Shown here piece after piece: positions 17,391-26,479 of a stretch of 64,000 nucleotides of DNA. The notes beneath the pieces are model-generated. The model did no database searches. It saw nothing but the letters and a program-made list of their open reading frames with translations, and was not told the DNA's origin. The stretch's first letter is position 1. The number at the start of each line of letters is the position of its first letter. The DNA is taken from positions 320,366 to 384,365 of the forward strand of contig CALCYQ010000004.1 of the NCBI GenBank assembly GCA_937906385.1, in the 5' to 3' direction. The translations under genes and the position numbers were made by a program. The DNA comes from an uncultured Candidatus Saccharibacteria bacterium (GTDB lineage Bacteria; Patescibacteriota; Saccharimonadia; Saccharimonadales; Saccharimonadaceae).

Positions 17391-17467
17391 GTGGGTATAG
17401 CTCAGCTGGTTAGAGCGTCGGTTTGTGGCACCGAAGGTCGGAGGTTCGAACCCTCTTACCCACCCCA
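17391..17467 (+). tRNA. tRNA-His (anticodon GUG)
   Basis: A complete cloverleaf: acceptor GTGGGTA/TACCCAC, D arm GCTC/GAGC, anticodon loop TTGTGGC (GUG), T arm GGAGG-TTCGAAC-CCTCT (one G-U), discriminator C and encoded CCA. A G at 17390 pairs with C73 as the His-specific G-1. TATAAT at 17343-17348 is a candidate promoter box. G34 of this tRNA is a substrate position for the queuosine enzymes encoded at 31259 and 33201. Confidence 0.95.
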
Positions 17468-17479
17468 CATATAGATATC

Positions 17480-17508
17480 AAAAAGAGCGACATTATGTCG
17501 CTCTTTTT
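17480..17508. terminator. Bidirectional terminator between tRNA-His and the DUF285 gene
   Basis: AAAAGAGCGAC and GTCGCTCTTTT form a perfect stem with a 5-base loop, and A/T runs flank both sides. Confidence 0.8.
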
Positions 17509-17520
17509 ATTGCTTAAGCC

Positions 17521-20268
17521 TTATGGCGCTAAGGTAAAGCTTCTAGTTGGAATCGCTAAACTTCTAGGCGTAACATAAACGGAGGCATTGGCACCATACA
17601 GTATGGAAGGGCTATTTGACAATCCGTTTCCGTTTGTTCTCGGAATAATCACCTGCCAGTTACCCTCCGTTCTAGAACCGACACTATTTAGAATGTTCTC
17701 CAAATTCGTGACATTAGACATATCCCATCCGCGCATATCTATAGTAACATTCCCCGTTGCATACGCACCAACCACAGTGAAGGCGGATCGCATATTTGTT
17801 ATATTTTTAGTATTCCAATTACTGACATTTATATAAACATCATTTGAGTTCATACCATTAGCCCAAAACATATCTTCAATTGTTTCAACTTTCCCCGTGT
17901 CCCAACTACTTAAGTCTAGGTAAAAATTATCAACACTCTCACCAAATATACCAAACATACTACTAAAATCCGTTACATTTGAGGTGTTCCAAACGCCAAT
18001 ATTACCGATGTCTATAGTAGAAGCATTACTCGCGGCGCCATAAAATGCCGCACTCATATCCGTAACTTTTGAAGTGTCCCAATCCTCAAGACCTCTAACA
18101 ATAAATTCATCAGCCTCATCCGCAGCGCCCATAAACAAATATTTAAGGCTTGTGACATTTGGCGTATTCCAACCAGACACGTCTAATATGACACGCTTCG
18201 TTCCGGTGCCTGAAGAATCCGAACCGTAGCTCTCGAAAAGACGTTCAAAGCTTGTCATTTTCTCAAGATTCCAACCACTCATATTCACATTCATCGTCTT
18301 AACATTCGTACCGGCAGTCCAGAACATACCATTCATTCTGGTAACATTCTTAGTGTCCCAGCCACTGAGATCTAAGTCTATCTCTTCACCATAAGATCCA
18401 ATCCCCTGGAACATACAAGTCAAATCCGTCACATTGCCGACATCCCAATCCTTAATCCCTTCGATAGTATAACGCTCTACTCGAATACCAGTTACGCTAA
18501 ACATATAGCTCATATTGGCTACTTTCGACGTGTTCCAGCCGGACACATTACCAATACTCCACTCCTCAGCGGCGCGTCCAGCACCTTGGAACATCGCTTG
18601 CATATTGGTCACATTCCCCATATCCCAAGAGTCTAAACCAACTATCTCATATGTTCTAGCGTTATGCCCAGACATATTAAAAGTTTGTAGGAATGATACG
18701 GCATTTTTAGTATTCATCTTCGTAACGTCTGCATAAAATGTTTCCGCATTATATCCAACACCATTAAACCAGTTCAGCATATTACGAGGCGCAATTTCAT
18801 CTTTAACATTTACCGTAGTAACATCTTTGCTGAGATTGCTATCGGAATCGTAATTACTATTGACCCAAGGAACGCTACTAACGCTCCCGTAAAATGCATT
18901 TGGATTAATTCTCCCCACACGATTACCAGCCAACTCATATTTCGAAAATACTAAAGTTTCATTACTGTCATTATTATCATTATCTTGTAACGCCCAATAA
19001 TAATAGCTTTCCCACATAGCGTACAATGTCGTATCCTCATAAAACGCAGCGCTATCGCCAGGGTTATATTGCTCGCCAGAACCATCCGCTTTCGTATTCC
19101 ATCCTACAAAAGCACTGTTTTCCATAGAAAATTGATTTGACGCGATAGATATAGATTCGCCCGCTATGACAGTCTGCGGACCCATTTCGCCAGTAGCATT
19201 CTCATTCCCCTTATCATAAGCAAGGGTTACTACTTTAGGTATAGATACCTTCGATTCTATAATAATCTGATATTTATTAATGGCATTCGTACAAGCAATT
19301 GGCACGACTACCACGCCTACTACTATTATTGAAACAATAGCAACTCGCTTCTTTCCTTTTGTCACATTAAACACTACCGCAATTATGCCAATTGAGACGC
19401 ATAATACACTAATTAAAATCGTTAGATTATCTATAGTAACAGGGTTTGAGGTATCGTTTTCTAAATCGATCGTCAGACTATTTGTTACATTATAAGCGCC
19501 ATCATTAAAAACTGCAGATGGCACAGTATTACTGTACTTTATCGTTATATATACTATTGATTCATTACGGCTTTTTGCGACATTGCCGTCTTTAAAATCA
19601 TATTCATAAGAAACATATTCATCACCTTTGTCCGGCGCAGACATTTCATAATCTTCATTAGTGTTATTTAAAAGAGTAACTTTATATCTAACAAAATCGC
19701 CTTCTTCTATTAATCTAATGTCGGAATAGATTTTTAAATCATCAAAAGACGCTCGCGACAATAAGGCAGCATTATCTGATATATCTTCAAGCTTAAGGCC
19801 TTTTATGCAGACTGATACACATAGAAATTCATTATTAGAAAAAACAAAGTTTATACCAGTATATCCTGACAAGCTCGGGTACCAACTATCGATATTCTCT
19901 AGCAATTTTTCCGGAAAAACGAACTCAATATTATCGTTTACTGTTAAATCTTCATTTATTCTAATAACCCAGCCATCATTATTGTCCCTATTATCAGTAA
20001 ACAACACATTGCCAGTTTCGCTATTATATACAGTCTCAATCTGAGTCTCGTCGTTCCAATCGAAATAAATCAAATCATAGTCCTCAAGAATCCAAAATGC
20101 CTCCCGCTGTTCTTGTGACATATTGTTTAGCGACCTAATCTCAGGCGCATTTATAGTCAAAACATTCTCTTCCGCCGCAAAAATACTCATAGGTGACGCT
20201 ACAATTAGCAGTAAAGCAATGCTTACGGAAACAAAAAACGCTAACAACAGACCTTTTTTCGACTTCAT
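17521..20268 (-). CDS. BspA/DUF285-repeat surface protein with an InlB-type repeat
   Basis: This 915-residue protein has a signal peptide (residues 1-31, 'FAAEE'). An N-terminal extracellular domain comes first, then two membrane helices near residues 280-300 and 308-330. An InlB/Listeria-Bacteroides beta-grasp repeat follows at about residues 345-420 ('FVGWNTKADGSGEQYNPGD'). The C-terminal part has some ten DUF285-type repeats built on 'W(D/N)T..VT.M..MF'. By family knowledge these are surface adhesion or recognition repeats. The gene is visibly more AT-rich than its neighbours and lies alone between tRNA-His and tRNA-Gly, both suggesting horizontal acquisition. An SD-like GGAAGG precedes the ATG. 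Confidence 0.85.
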   Translation of the reverse strand: MKSKKGLLLAFFVSVSIALLLIVASPMSIFAAEENVLTINAPEIRSLNNMSQEQREAFWILEDYDLIYFDWNDETQIETVYNSETGNVLFTDNRDNNDGWVIRINEDLTVNDNIEFVFPEKLLENIDSWYPSLSGYTGINFVFSNNEFLCVSVCIKGLKLEDISDNAALLSRASFDDLKIYSDIRLIEEGDFVRYKVTLLNNTNEDYEMSAPDKGDEYVSYEYDFKDGNVAKSRNESIVYITIKYSNTVPSAVFNDGAYNVTNSLTIDLENDTSNPVTIDNLTILISVLCVSIGIIAVVFNVTKGKKRVAIVSIIVVGVVVVPIACTNAINKYQIIIESKVSIPKVVTLAYDKGNENATGEMGPQTVIAGESISIASNQFSMENSAFVGWNTKADGSGEQYNPGDSAAFYEDTTLYAMWESYYYWALQDNDNNDSNETLVFSKYELAGNRVGRINPNAFYGSVSSVPWVNSNYDSDSNLSKDVTTVNVKDEIAPRNMLNWFNGVGYNAETFYADVTKMNTKNAVSFLQTFNMSGHNARTYEIVGLDSWDMGNVTNMQAMFQGAGRAAEEWSIGNVSGWNTSKVANMSYMFSVTGIRVERYTIEGIKDWDVGNVTDLTCMFQGIGSYGEEIDLDLSGWDTKNVTRMNGMFWTAGTNVKTMNVNMSGWNLEKMTSFERLFESYGSDSSGTGTKRVILDVSGWNTPNVTSLKYLFMGAADEADEFIVRGLEDWDTSKVTDMSAAFYGAASNASTIDIGNIGVWNTSNVTDFSSMFGIFGESVDNFYLDLSSWDTGKVETIEDMFWANGMNSNDVYINVSNWNTKNITNMRSAFTVVGAYATGNVTIDMRGWDMSNVTNLENILNSVGSRTEGNWQVIIPRTNGNGLSNSPSILYGANASVYVTPRSLAIPTRSFTLAP

Positions 20269-20353
20269 GCCTCACCTTCCTGTTAGAATTTTTATTTTCC
20301 ACAAACCACTTAAGCTTATAGTACCACAATTATGCGTTCTATACAATTTTTGT

Positions 20354-20359
20354 TATAAT
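20354..20359 (+). promoter_or_regulatory. -10 box for tRNA-Gly
   Basis: TATAAT lies 10 bases before the mature tRNA 5' end. Confidence 0.45.
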
Positions 20360-20369
20360 GTAATTACTC

Positions 20370-20444
20370 GCGGGTTTCATATAACGGTTATTATGTGAGT
20401 TTTCCAAACTCAACATGAGAGTTCGACTCTCTCAACCCGCACCA
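20370..20444 (+). tRNA. tRNA-Gly (anticodon UCC)
   Basis: Acceptor GCGGGTT/AACCCGC, anticodon stem TGAGT/ACTCA with loop TTTCCAA (UCC), T arm AGAG-loop-CTCT and encoded CCA. The D stem is A/T-only (ATA/TAT plus a mismatch), weaker than usual. Confidence 0.93.
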
Positions 20445-20454
20445 GAATAATTAG

Positions 20455-20482
20455 AAAAATGCCCGTCAGGGTATTTTTTTAA
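20455..20482 (+). terminator. Terminator after tRNA-Gly
   Basis: AAAAATGCCC and GGGTATTTTT pair (one G-U) around a gtca loop and lead into a T run. Confidence 0.7.
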
Positions 20483-20545
20483 TTATTCTATTGTTGAGAG
20501 AGGCGAACGCAGTTCGCCCGTGGTAGGATGGTTTATAATAAACAT

Positions 20546-21451
20546 ATGGATAATAACACCCCCGCTAATCAATTAGACCAAGCTACCCCCACTCCAGGTC
20601 CAATCGCGCCTACCCCAAATCAAAATCCAAAACCTAAATATACGAAAATAATTCTTGTCTGTCTAATTACGGCCATCTGTCTCATTATTGGCGTCGTTGT
20701 CGTGCTTGCCAACGTCGACATGAAGCCGACTACCGACGCAAATCCAGTCGCCGACACTAATTCGACCTCGGATATCCCTTCGGACCCAGAAAACCCAGAT
20801 CCCGACCCGACCGATTCAGTCTCAAATGAGACTCCAAGCACCGACGCTCCCGCATCTATCGACTATGTCGCTCTCGGAAAAACCATCATCCCCGCTCGCG
20901 ACGATAACGGTCGCATCCCCGACCATGTCCGTGGTAAAGCCGATTCGAACGTCATCGTAGTCGAATATGCCGACTTTCAATGTCCAGGCTGCGCTAGCAT
21001 GATGCCTCGCATGTCCACCGTCTATGCCGAATATAAAGACCGTGTCGCCTTCGTTTTTCGCAACTATCCAATTAATGGCCACCAAAAAGCCATGCCGGCC
21101 GCCATCGCCGCCGAAAGCGCCGGCCTTCAAGGCTATTTCTGGGAAATGACCGAAGCGCTTTATGCTAACCGCGAAACTTGGATTAATACTCCTGATTCCG
21201 GCCTTAATAGCGTCTTTCTCACCATCTTCAAACAAGTCGCCCCTAGCGGCAATACCGAAAAATTCACCAAAGACCTTACTTCAACCAACATCAAAAAGAA
21301 AATCGAATTTGATCGCACGCTTGGTTCCGCCGCCAAGCTCTCCGGCACACCGTCTATTTATGTTAACGGCGTCCTCGTCGACGATTTCACCACCTTTGAT
21401 AGCTTCATCAATACCCTCAAGAAGACCATCGAGGCCGAATTAAAGAAATAA
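20546..21451 (+). CDS. Membrane-anchored DsbA-like thiol-disulfide oxidoreductase
   Basis: The ATG at 20546 is preferred because TATAAT ends 6 bases upstream, giving a leaderless start; an ATG at 20528 overlaps that promoter. The product is about 301 residues. It has a cytoplasmic Pro/Thr-rich N-terminus, a membrane helix near residues 34-56, an acidic Pro-rich stalk, then a thioredoxin-fold DsbA domain with active site CPGC (Cys146/Cys149). The cis-proline loop 'SGTPSIYVNG' is present. It probably forms disulfides in exported proteins. Many extracytoplasmic proteins nearby, including the pilus proteins, have paired cysteines. Confidence 0.88.
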   Translation: MDNNTPANQLDQATPTPGPIAPTPNQNPKPKYTKIILVCLITAICLIIGVVVVLANVDMKPTTDANPVADTNSTSDIPSDPENPDPDPTDSVSNETPSTDAPASIDYVALGKTIIPARDDNGRIPDHVRGKADSNVIVVEYADFQCPGCASMMPRMSTVYAEYKDRVAFVFRNYPINGHQKAMPAAIAAESAGLQGYFWEMTEALYANRETWINTPDSGLNSVFLTIFKQVAPSGNTEKFTKDLTSTNIKKKIEFDRTLGSAAKLSGTPSIYVNGVLVDDFTTFDSFINTLKKTIEAELKK

Positions 21452-21480
21452 AAATCCCCCGGCCTTTCGACCGGGGTTTG
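21452..21480 (+). terminator. Terminator after the DsbA-like gene
   Basis: CCCCCGG and CCGGGG arms with an 8-base loop, A's before and T's after. It also sits at the 3' end of the converging minus-strand gene. Confidence 0.65.
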
Positions 21481-21483
21481 CGT

Positions 21484-22155
21484 TTAGTAGACTTTGGATT
21501 TTGACGGAATGCGCATAATGGTCGCGCCGAGTTTGAATGCCATGTCCATACGGCAATGCATGCAGAACTTATGCTTACCATATTTGCTACGACTAAGCGT
21601 CTCCTTCAATTCGTCAACGCTTACTACCTGTTGCATCACGCAACCGGGCTCATCGCAGTGGTGGTTATACAGCGAATTCTTCTCGCCCGGTTTACCCTGA
21701 CGATCATACGCAGCACCGAACATGTGTCCCATCTCGTGTACCATCACGTGTGCGATGCAACTCTTTAGCCACCCGGTTGCCAAATGGCGATACCTCGCGA
21801 GACCAAGCACTATCACGTGTTCGCTCTGCATCCCAAAGCAAAAGTTCAATCCCGAACCCTGCGGATACAAATCGCGCGCCGTTATTGCAATTGTATAAAG
21901 TTTCGCCGATGGCATAAAACTAGCTCTCAGCTCCTCAAAGAAGCGCACGATGCTATAGGTATCAACCTGCTGCTCGCGCTTTGTTGCACTCGCAATCGCC
22001 GCATCCATCGAAGCACCACGACGGAGCTCCTTTTTGCCATAGATATGGAAGAAACAATTCGGAAATGCATCCATGCACTCCTCTACCGCTTCCTTAATCA
22101 TCAGCTCCTCTCGTTCAGTCACGTCCTTATCCCAAACGACCAAAAAATTATACAT
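21484..22155 (-). CDS. Archaemetzincin-like zinc metalloprotease
   Basis: The ATG at 22155 has a GGGGGG purine run 6 bases upstream. The product is about 223 residues. It carries HEMGHMFG, the zinc-binding HExxHxxG motif. Further on, HHCDEPGCVM and FCMHC match the cysteine pattern C-x4-C-x-M ... C-x2-C of archaemetzincins, which bind a second zinc. In the classical motif the third His follows the Gly directly (HExxHxxGxxH-C). Here Tyr-Asp stands there and the His-Cys pair comes about 18 residues later, so an insertion has been placed in the active-site helix region. No signal peptide is seen, so it is probably cytosolic. Confidence 0.75.
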   Translation of the reverse strand: MYNFLVVWDKDVTEREELMIKEAVEECMDAFPNCFFHIYGKKELRRGASMDAAIASATKREQQVDTYSIVRFFEELRASFMPSAKLYTIAITARDLYPQGSGLNFCFGMQSEHVIVLGLARYRHLATGWLKSCIAHVMVHEMGHMFGAAYDRQGKPGEKNSLYNHHCDEPGCVMQQVVSVDELKETLSRSKYGKHKFCMHCRMDMAFKLGATIMRIPSKSKVY

Positions 22156-22279
22156 TTTCGTCCCCCCTTTTCTGGTCAAAATCTATCTGTAAACTAGCTT
22201 GCGAGCTTATTAATTAAGCTATCATTCTATTATATCACAGATTGGCATTTTTGTCAATCAGCACCCCTGTTATGACATC

Positions 22280-22302
22280 AAAAATCCGCGCCAAGCGCGG
22301 AT
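22280..22302 (-). terminator. Terminator of the pilus operon
   Basis: ATCCGCGC and GCGCGGAT form a perfect stem with a 3-base loop. Reading on the minus strand, a TTTT run follows. Confidence 0.75.
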
Positions 22303-22316
22303 CAATAAGACTATTT

Positions 22317-24071
22317 TTATGCCAAGTCCGAAGCCACGCGGTTCACTTCGTCTACCGTCGTAATGCCAGTTAAAGCCTTCAGCATGCCATCCTGGCGCAT
22401 CGTTACGGCACCTTTCATCCTCGCTACGCGCATAATGTCGCCCGATGTCGCATGCGCCACAATCAATTTCTGGATATCCTCATCCACCGAAATCGTCTCA
22501 TAAAGACCAGCACGACCTTTATAGCCGCCCGGCGTTTCTTCTGTATCGATACCCTTCACTAAGGTGAAGCTCTGCGAATCTGCTGGCGGCAAGTTGCCAT
22601 AGCCCAACTTCTCCGAAACGAGGGCTACTTCCGCTGGCGATTTCGGCAGCAATCCGCCCACTACTTCGCGGAGCATCTGCGTCTCCATGTCCGAGCTCTG
22701 ATACGAATCACGACGCTCTGCCACGCGGCGCACCAAGCGCTGGCCAATCACGGTATTCAAAGTCGAAGCAATCAAGAATGGCTCGATGCCCATATCGAGA
22801 AGACGCGGCATAATACCTGCAGCTGAGTTGGTGTGGAGTGTTGAGAACACCAAGTGGCCCGTCAAGGCCGCCTGCACCGCCAAGTTCGCCGTCTCGCCAT
22901 CGCGAATCTCACCGACCATCACTACGTCAGGGTCTTGACGCAGAATTGAGCGCAAACCCGACGCGAAAGTCAAACCTGCATCAGTATTAATCTGAATCTG
23001 GTTCACACCATCCATCTTATACTCGACCGGATCCTCAAGCGTCACAATGTTAATCGTTTCATTCTTAATACGCTTAATCAGAGCGTACAAAGTCGTAGAC
23101 TTACCTGAACCCGTCGGGCCAGAGGTTAGAATCATGCCATTCGGCTTACCGATGCCTTCAACGACATCCGCAAGCGCGCGACCGGTCATGCCCATCTTTT
23201 CAACTTCCATCGAAGTACCGGATTTATCCAAAAGACGAATCACCACTTGCTCACCCCAAACTACCGGCGAAGTCGCGATACGAAGGTCAATCGTGTTCTT
23301 GTTTACCACCACAGCAAACTGACCATCCTGCGGGATGCGATGCTCATCAATTTTCAAACGCGCCATAATCTTAATACGTGACACCAGCGCCGCCTCAATT
23401 GATTTCGGCAATTCCATCGTCTGGCGCAATACACCATCGATACGCATACGAATTACCAACGAATGTTCGAGCGGCTCAATATGAATATCTGATGCCTTTG
23501 ACTTTGCCGCATATTCCAAAATCGAGCTTAGCGCCTTCGAGATTGGCGAGTCCTGCGTAATCGTCTGAACTTCATCCTCACCACTACCTTCCGCCTCTGA
23601 AGCTTTTGCAGCCTTATTCACGTCCTTAAGGTCGGCCACATACTGCATCAAAGCGTTTTCAATGCCGGCTTCCGATGTCATCATCTGCCTGAGTGGCATC
23701 TTCGTCAAAGTCGAAATATAATCCGTACGCTGCACGTTCGTCGTATCAAGCATTGCGATGAACAGCTGCCCATCTTCTTCCTTTAGTGGAATCACCTTCG
23801 AACGTTGCGCTACTTCTTGCGGAATTTTTAGTAACGCTTCCTTATTAAAGCGGCAACGGCGCAAATCTACATATGGCACATTCGTAACAATTGCAGTCGC
23901 GTGCTGAATACAGTCGTCTGTCGCCACATGCTTGCTCTTCAAAACCGCCAAAATCGGTTGCCCAGATTTTGCCACCTCGGCATAGGTGCGTTTTACCAAG
24001 TTCGCATCAACAAGTCCATCTTCGACCAGCAAAGATACAACTTTATCTTGCAGCTCCTTGGTTAGAAGCAT
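22317..24071 (-). CDS. pilB: Type IV pilus extension ATPase
   Basis: This 584-residue GspE/PilB-family ATPase powers pilin polymerisation at the inner face of the membrane. An N-terminal MshEN-type domain (residues ~1-160) precedes the ATPase core. Walker A is GPTGSGKST, the Asp-box and Walker B region reads 'LRQDPDVVMVGEIRDGETA', and the His box 'TGHLVFSTLHTN' is intact. The tetracysteine zinc finger normally between 'QRLVRR' and 'GYKGR.G.YE' is missing; that stretch has no cysteine. It is the last gene of the pilM-N-O-x-B operon, 3 bases after the previous stop. Confidence 0.93.
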   Translation of the reverse strand: MLLTKELQDKVVSLLVEDGLVDANLVKRTYAEVAKSGQPILAVLKSKHVATDDCIQHATAIVTNVPYVDLRRCRFNKEALLKIPQEVAQRSKVIPLKEEDGQLFIAMLDTTNVQRTDYISTLTKMPLRQMMTSEAGIENALMQYVADLKDVNKAAKASEAEGSGEDEVQTITQDSPISKALSSILEYAAKSKASDIHIEPLEHSLVIRMRIDGVLRQTMELPKSIEAALVSRIKIMARLKIDEHRIPQDGQFAVVVNKNTIDLRIATSPVVWGEQVVIRLLDKSGTSMEVEKMGMTGRALADVVEGIGKPNGMILTSGPTGSGKSTTLYALIKRIKNETINIVTLEDPVEYKMDGVNQIQINTDAGLTFASGLRSILRQDPDVVMVGEIRDGETANLAVQAALTGHLVFSTLHTNSAAGIMPRLLDMGIEPFLIASTLNTVIGQRLVRRVAERRDSYQSSDMETQMLREVVGGLLPKSPAEVALVSEKLGYGNLPPADSQSFTLVKGIDTEETPGGYKGRAGLYETISVDEDIQKLIVAHATSGDIMRVARMKGAVTMRQDGMLKALTGITTVDEVNRVASDLA

Positions 24072-24074
24072 ATT

Positions 24075-24449
24075 TTAGTTTCCTGTGTTATTTTGATCGT
24101 TTTGGTTTTCATCTTCCCCACCACCTTGGTCCTCTTCGCCTTCTTCTTCGTCTTCATCGTTATCATCCGGCTGCTCATTGCCTAAGCTATCCACGCAGGC
24201 TTGTAAGGCTTGACTCCAAGAATAGCCAGTATCACATTCGCCGATGTAAACCTCTACTGTCGGATTGTATGCTTTCGGATTGAAAGTTTCACTACTCGGC
24301 TCTTCTAGGTTATCCGAAATTACATCCATATATGTAATCTTCTCAGTGCGGTCATTCGGATCACCCAAAATCGCATTGCCTAACCAAAACGAAATACCCG
24401 TCGCGAGCATCGCTACAAAGACAATCAATGCAATATCCGTACCTTTCAT
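24075..24449 (-). CDS. Small single-pass protein of the pilus operon
   Basis: This 124-residue protein is not recognised by sequence. One N-terminal membrane helix (about residues 5-28) is followed by an external segment with a cysteine pair (GECDTGYSW..LQACVD). A ~40-residue Asp/Glu/Asn/Gln tail ends the protein. Its start overlaps the pilO stop (TAATG), and pilB follows after 3 bases, so it is translated with the pilus genes. Position suggests a PilP-like or platform accessory role, but there is no detectable PilP lipobox or fold signature. Confidence 0.65.
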   Translation of the reverse strand: MKGTDIALIVFVAMLATGISFWLGNAILGDPNDRTEKITYMDVISDNLEEPSSETFNPKAYNPTVEVYIGECDTGYSWSQALQACVDSLGNEQPDDNDEDEEEGEEDQGGGEDENQNDQNNTGN

Positions 24450-25306
24450 TAATTAGAAACCTGGGCCCCTTTCTGAGATGTACATTTAGTGCTGCTCTTG
24501 TCGGCACAAATGACTTTACTCTTAATTTGTACAACCTGTGGATCTGAATAATAAGCAATATATGCGCCAGAAAGTGTAATTGCCGAATTCAAATCGCTAT
24601 CCGCCCATTCAATCGTAATCGTATATACATCATAGTTGCGGATTGAGTTTTCGATATCATCAAGCATTTGCTTCACTTTAATCGAAGAATCTTCTACGCC
24701 GATGTTAATCTGTGAAACATTCGCTGTAATTGTAGTCGCAGAATTCTCTTCTGAAGCCTCGGAATCATTCTCCGTATCGCTACTTGTATTACTTAATGAA
24801 TAATCTGAAGAAGCGTTAAATGCGATGTTCTCTATATTTACGCCACTCTTATTCATCAGCCAGTTAATCGATGACACGGTCGCCTCTTGGTTAAGCGACG
24901 AAGGAAGGCTGTCCGGAATCACGCGCAACCCTGAACAAGTACGTGCCATCTGAATATTCGCAAGGCTATATTCAAAACCTTCTTCCTTAAAGTTCTTACA
25001 GTTCTCGCCGTCGCGATTTCGCGCCATCACTTCCAAATTTTCGCTCGTCGCGAGGTCCCCAACTTTCGAAGCAATTGTCTTCAAGTTCTCTTGCACGCGC
25101 GTAAAGCCCTTAATTGATTCATCTTTCTCAGAAATAATGTCCATATTAAAACGAATCACTTTCACGAGGTAGACTACGCCAACCAAAGTGACGCCAAGCA
25201 CTACTGATGCAATCCCGATTGCAATCAACATCGACTGCTGCGCCTTTGAAATTTTTGCGCGTTTCGCAAATGCTACGCCTTTACCTTTATCATCTTTTTT
25301 TGCCAT
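24449..25306 (-). CDS. pilO: PilO-like type IV pilus alignment protein
   Basis: This 285-residue protein has a cytoplasmic basic N-terminus, a membrane helix near residues 27-49, a coiled-coil stretch and an extracytoplasmic domain of ferredoxin-like pattern. In pilus systems PilO pairs with PilN to link the cytoplasmic PilM ring to outer parts of the machine. The sequence is divergent; assignment rests on topology and operon order (M-N-O). Four extracytoplasmic cysteines (GENCKN, ARTCSG, VICADK, TKCTSQ) suggest two disulfides. The start overlaps the pilN stop by one base. Confidence 0.72.
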   Translation of the reverse strand: MAKKDDKGKGVAFAKRAKISKAQQSMLIAIGIASVVLGVTLVGVVYLVKVIRFNMDIISEKDESIKGFTRVQENLKTIASKVGDLATSENLEVMARNRDGENCKNFKEEGFEYSLANIQMARTCSGLRVIPDSLPSSLNQEATVSSINWLMNKSGVNIENIAFNASSDYSLSNTSSDTENDSEASEENSATTITANVSQINIGVEDSSIKVKQMLDDIENSIRNYDVYTITIEWADSDLNSAITLSGAYIAYYSDPQVVQIKSKVICADKSSTKCTSQKGAQVSN

Positions 25307-26478
25307 TATTGGTCTTCCTCCAATTCGGCTTTAGCCGTGAACATATCACGCACCTGGATATAGCTGTCCGTCACATTCTGACGAGCCGGTCCAACTATTA
25401 TCATATGGCGATTCGAAGCATAGAACACCTCAATATTAAACGGCACGCTCGCTTCAAATACCGCTACAGTGTTATCGTCAGCATCCTTACCAATCTTTGG
25501 CTCAGACGTAACAATATCGTCTACGATAATCGGACACGCCTCAATTGTTGCATTAGTGTCAATTGTTCCTTCGTCGTTATAAACGATACAACTACTCTCG
25601 AAGTAATAATCTTTAGTACAATCTGTCGTCTTGCGGCCTTTCTCGTTATTGCCAGCTTTACAAGCTTCCTTCTCAGCCGAAGTCTTGTAGCTGCGCAAAA
25701 TACGAATCTTTTCCTTTTCTACGCCCTTCTTTTCTTCTTCTTGTGTTTCGTCGTCGGCTACCACGTTTTCATCATTTTCCGTATTATCCTGCTCTTCTTC
25801 CTTAGTCTCTTCTTCAATCATCGGCGCTTCGCAACCTGGATCGCCACGATTGTAAATTCCGATAATGCGACCATTTTCGAGCTTTTCTTCAATACAATAC
25901 GAAGGAATATCTACATAATCACCTACTTCTTTATCGTAGCGTTTGTATGCGCCGGTATCATAATATGAAGCTTGCGCTTTCTTCTTGAACGCCTCGATTG
26001 AACGTGTATGTGTATTATTTGAAGAATAACCATTTCCTTCGAAATAGATCGTGCCATTTTCCAAACTCAAGTTGAGCTCATCTATCAAAATCTTATCTTC
26101 GCCCATCGGCAAAAGCACATCAAGATAAGCAAAGATGCGCGACAATTTCATCTTTTGCGCATTCAAAAGGTTAATGTTGCGCATTTGATCCTGAATCGTC
26201 AAAAGTTCGTTCACGTTCTCAAACTTCATAATGCCCGTACCATACTTGCCACTATCGCAAGATTTGCCATCCGTAGTTAAACCGGTCGAGCGACAAGAAA
26301 TATCCGTATCTTGCGAAGCAATTTTAATTGATTGACCAGTCATAATACTGACTAAAATCAAAATTACTGCCGCACATGAGCCAGCCACGATTACGCAAAT
26401 CATGAAAACTAAGTTACGAATCTTTTGCTGCTTAATCATCTCCCCTTTAACATCAGGAACTAGGCTAATTTCGTACAT
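25306..26478 (-). CDS. pilN: PilN-like type IV pilus assembly protein, enlarged
   Basis: This protein is 390 residues long, about twice the usual PilN. The N-terminal 'ISLVPDV' matches the INLLP-type peptide that inserts into PilM. A membrane helix (about residues 24-47) follows, then a large extracytoplasmic region with some ten cysteines. It also has a strongly acidic, low-complexity stretch near residues 215-245. The extra size and cysteines set it apart from canonical PilN. It begins one base after pilM and shares TAATG with pilO. Confidence 0.75.
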   Translation of the reverse strand: MYEISLVPDVKGEMIKQQKIRNLVFMICVIVAGSCAAVILILVSIMTGQSIKIASQDTDISCRSTGLTTDGKSCDSGKYGTGIMKFENVNELLTIQDQMRNINLLNAQKMKLSRIFAYLDVLLPMGEDKILIDELNLSLENGTIYFEGNGYSSNNTHTRSIEAFKKKAQASYYDTGAYKRYDKEVGDYVDIPSYCIEEKLENGRIIGIYNRGDPGCEAPMIEEETKEEEQDNTENDENVVADDETQEEEKKGVEKEKIRILRSYKTSAEKEACKAGNNEKGRKTTDCTKDYYFESSCIVYNDEGTIDTNATIEACPIIVDDIVTSEPKIGKDADDNTVAVFEASVPFNIEVFYASNRHMIIVGPARQNVTDSYIQVRDMFTAKAELEEDQ

Positions 26479-26479
26479 A

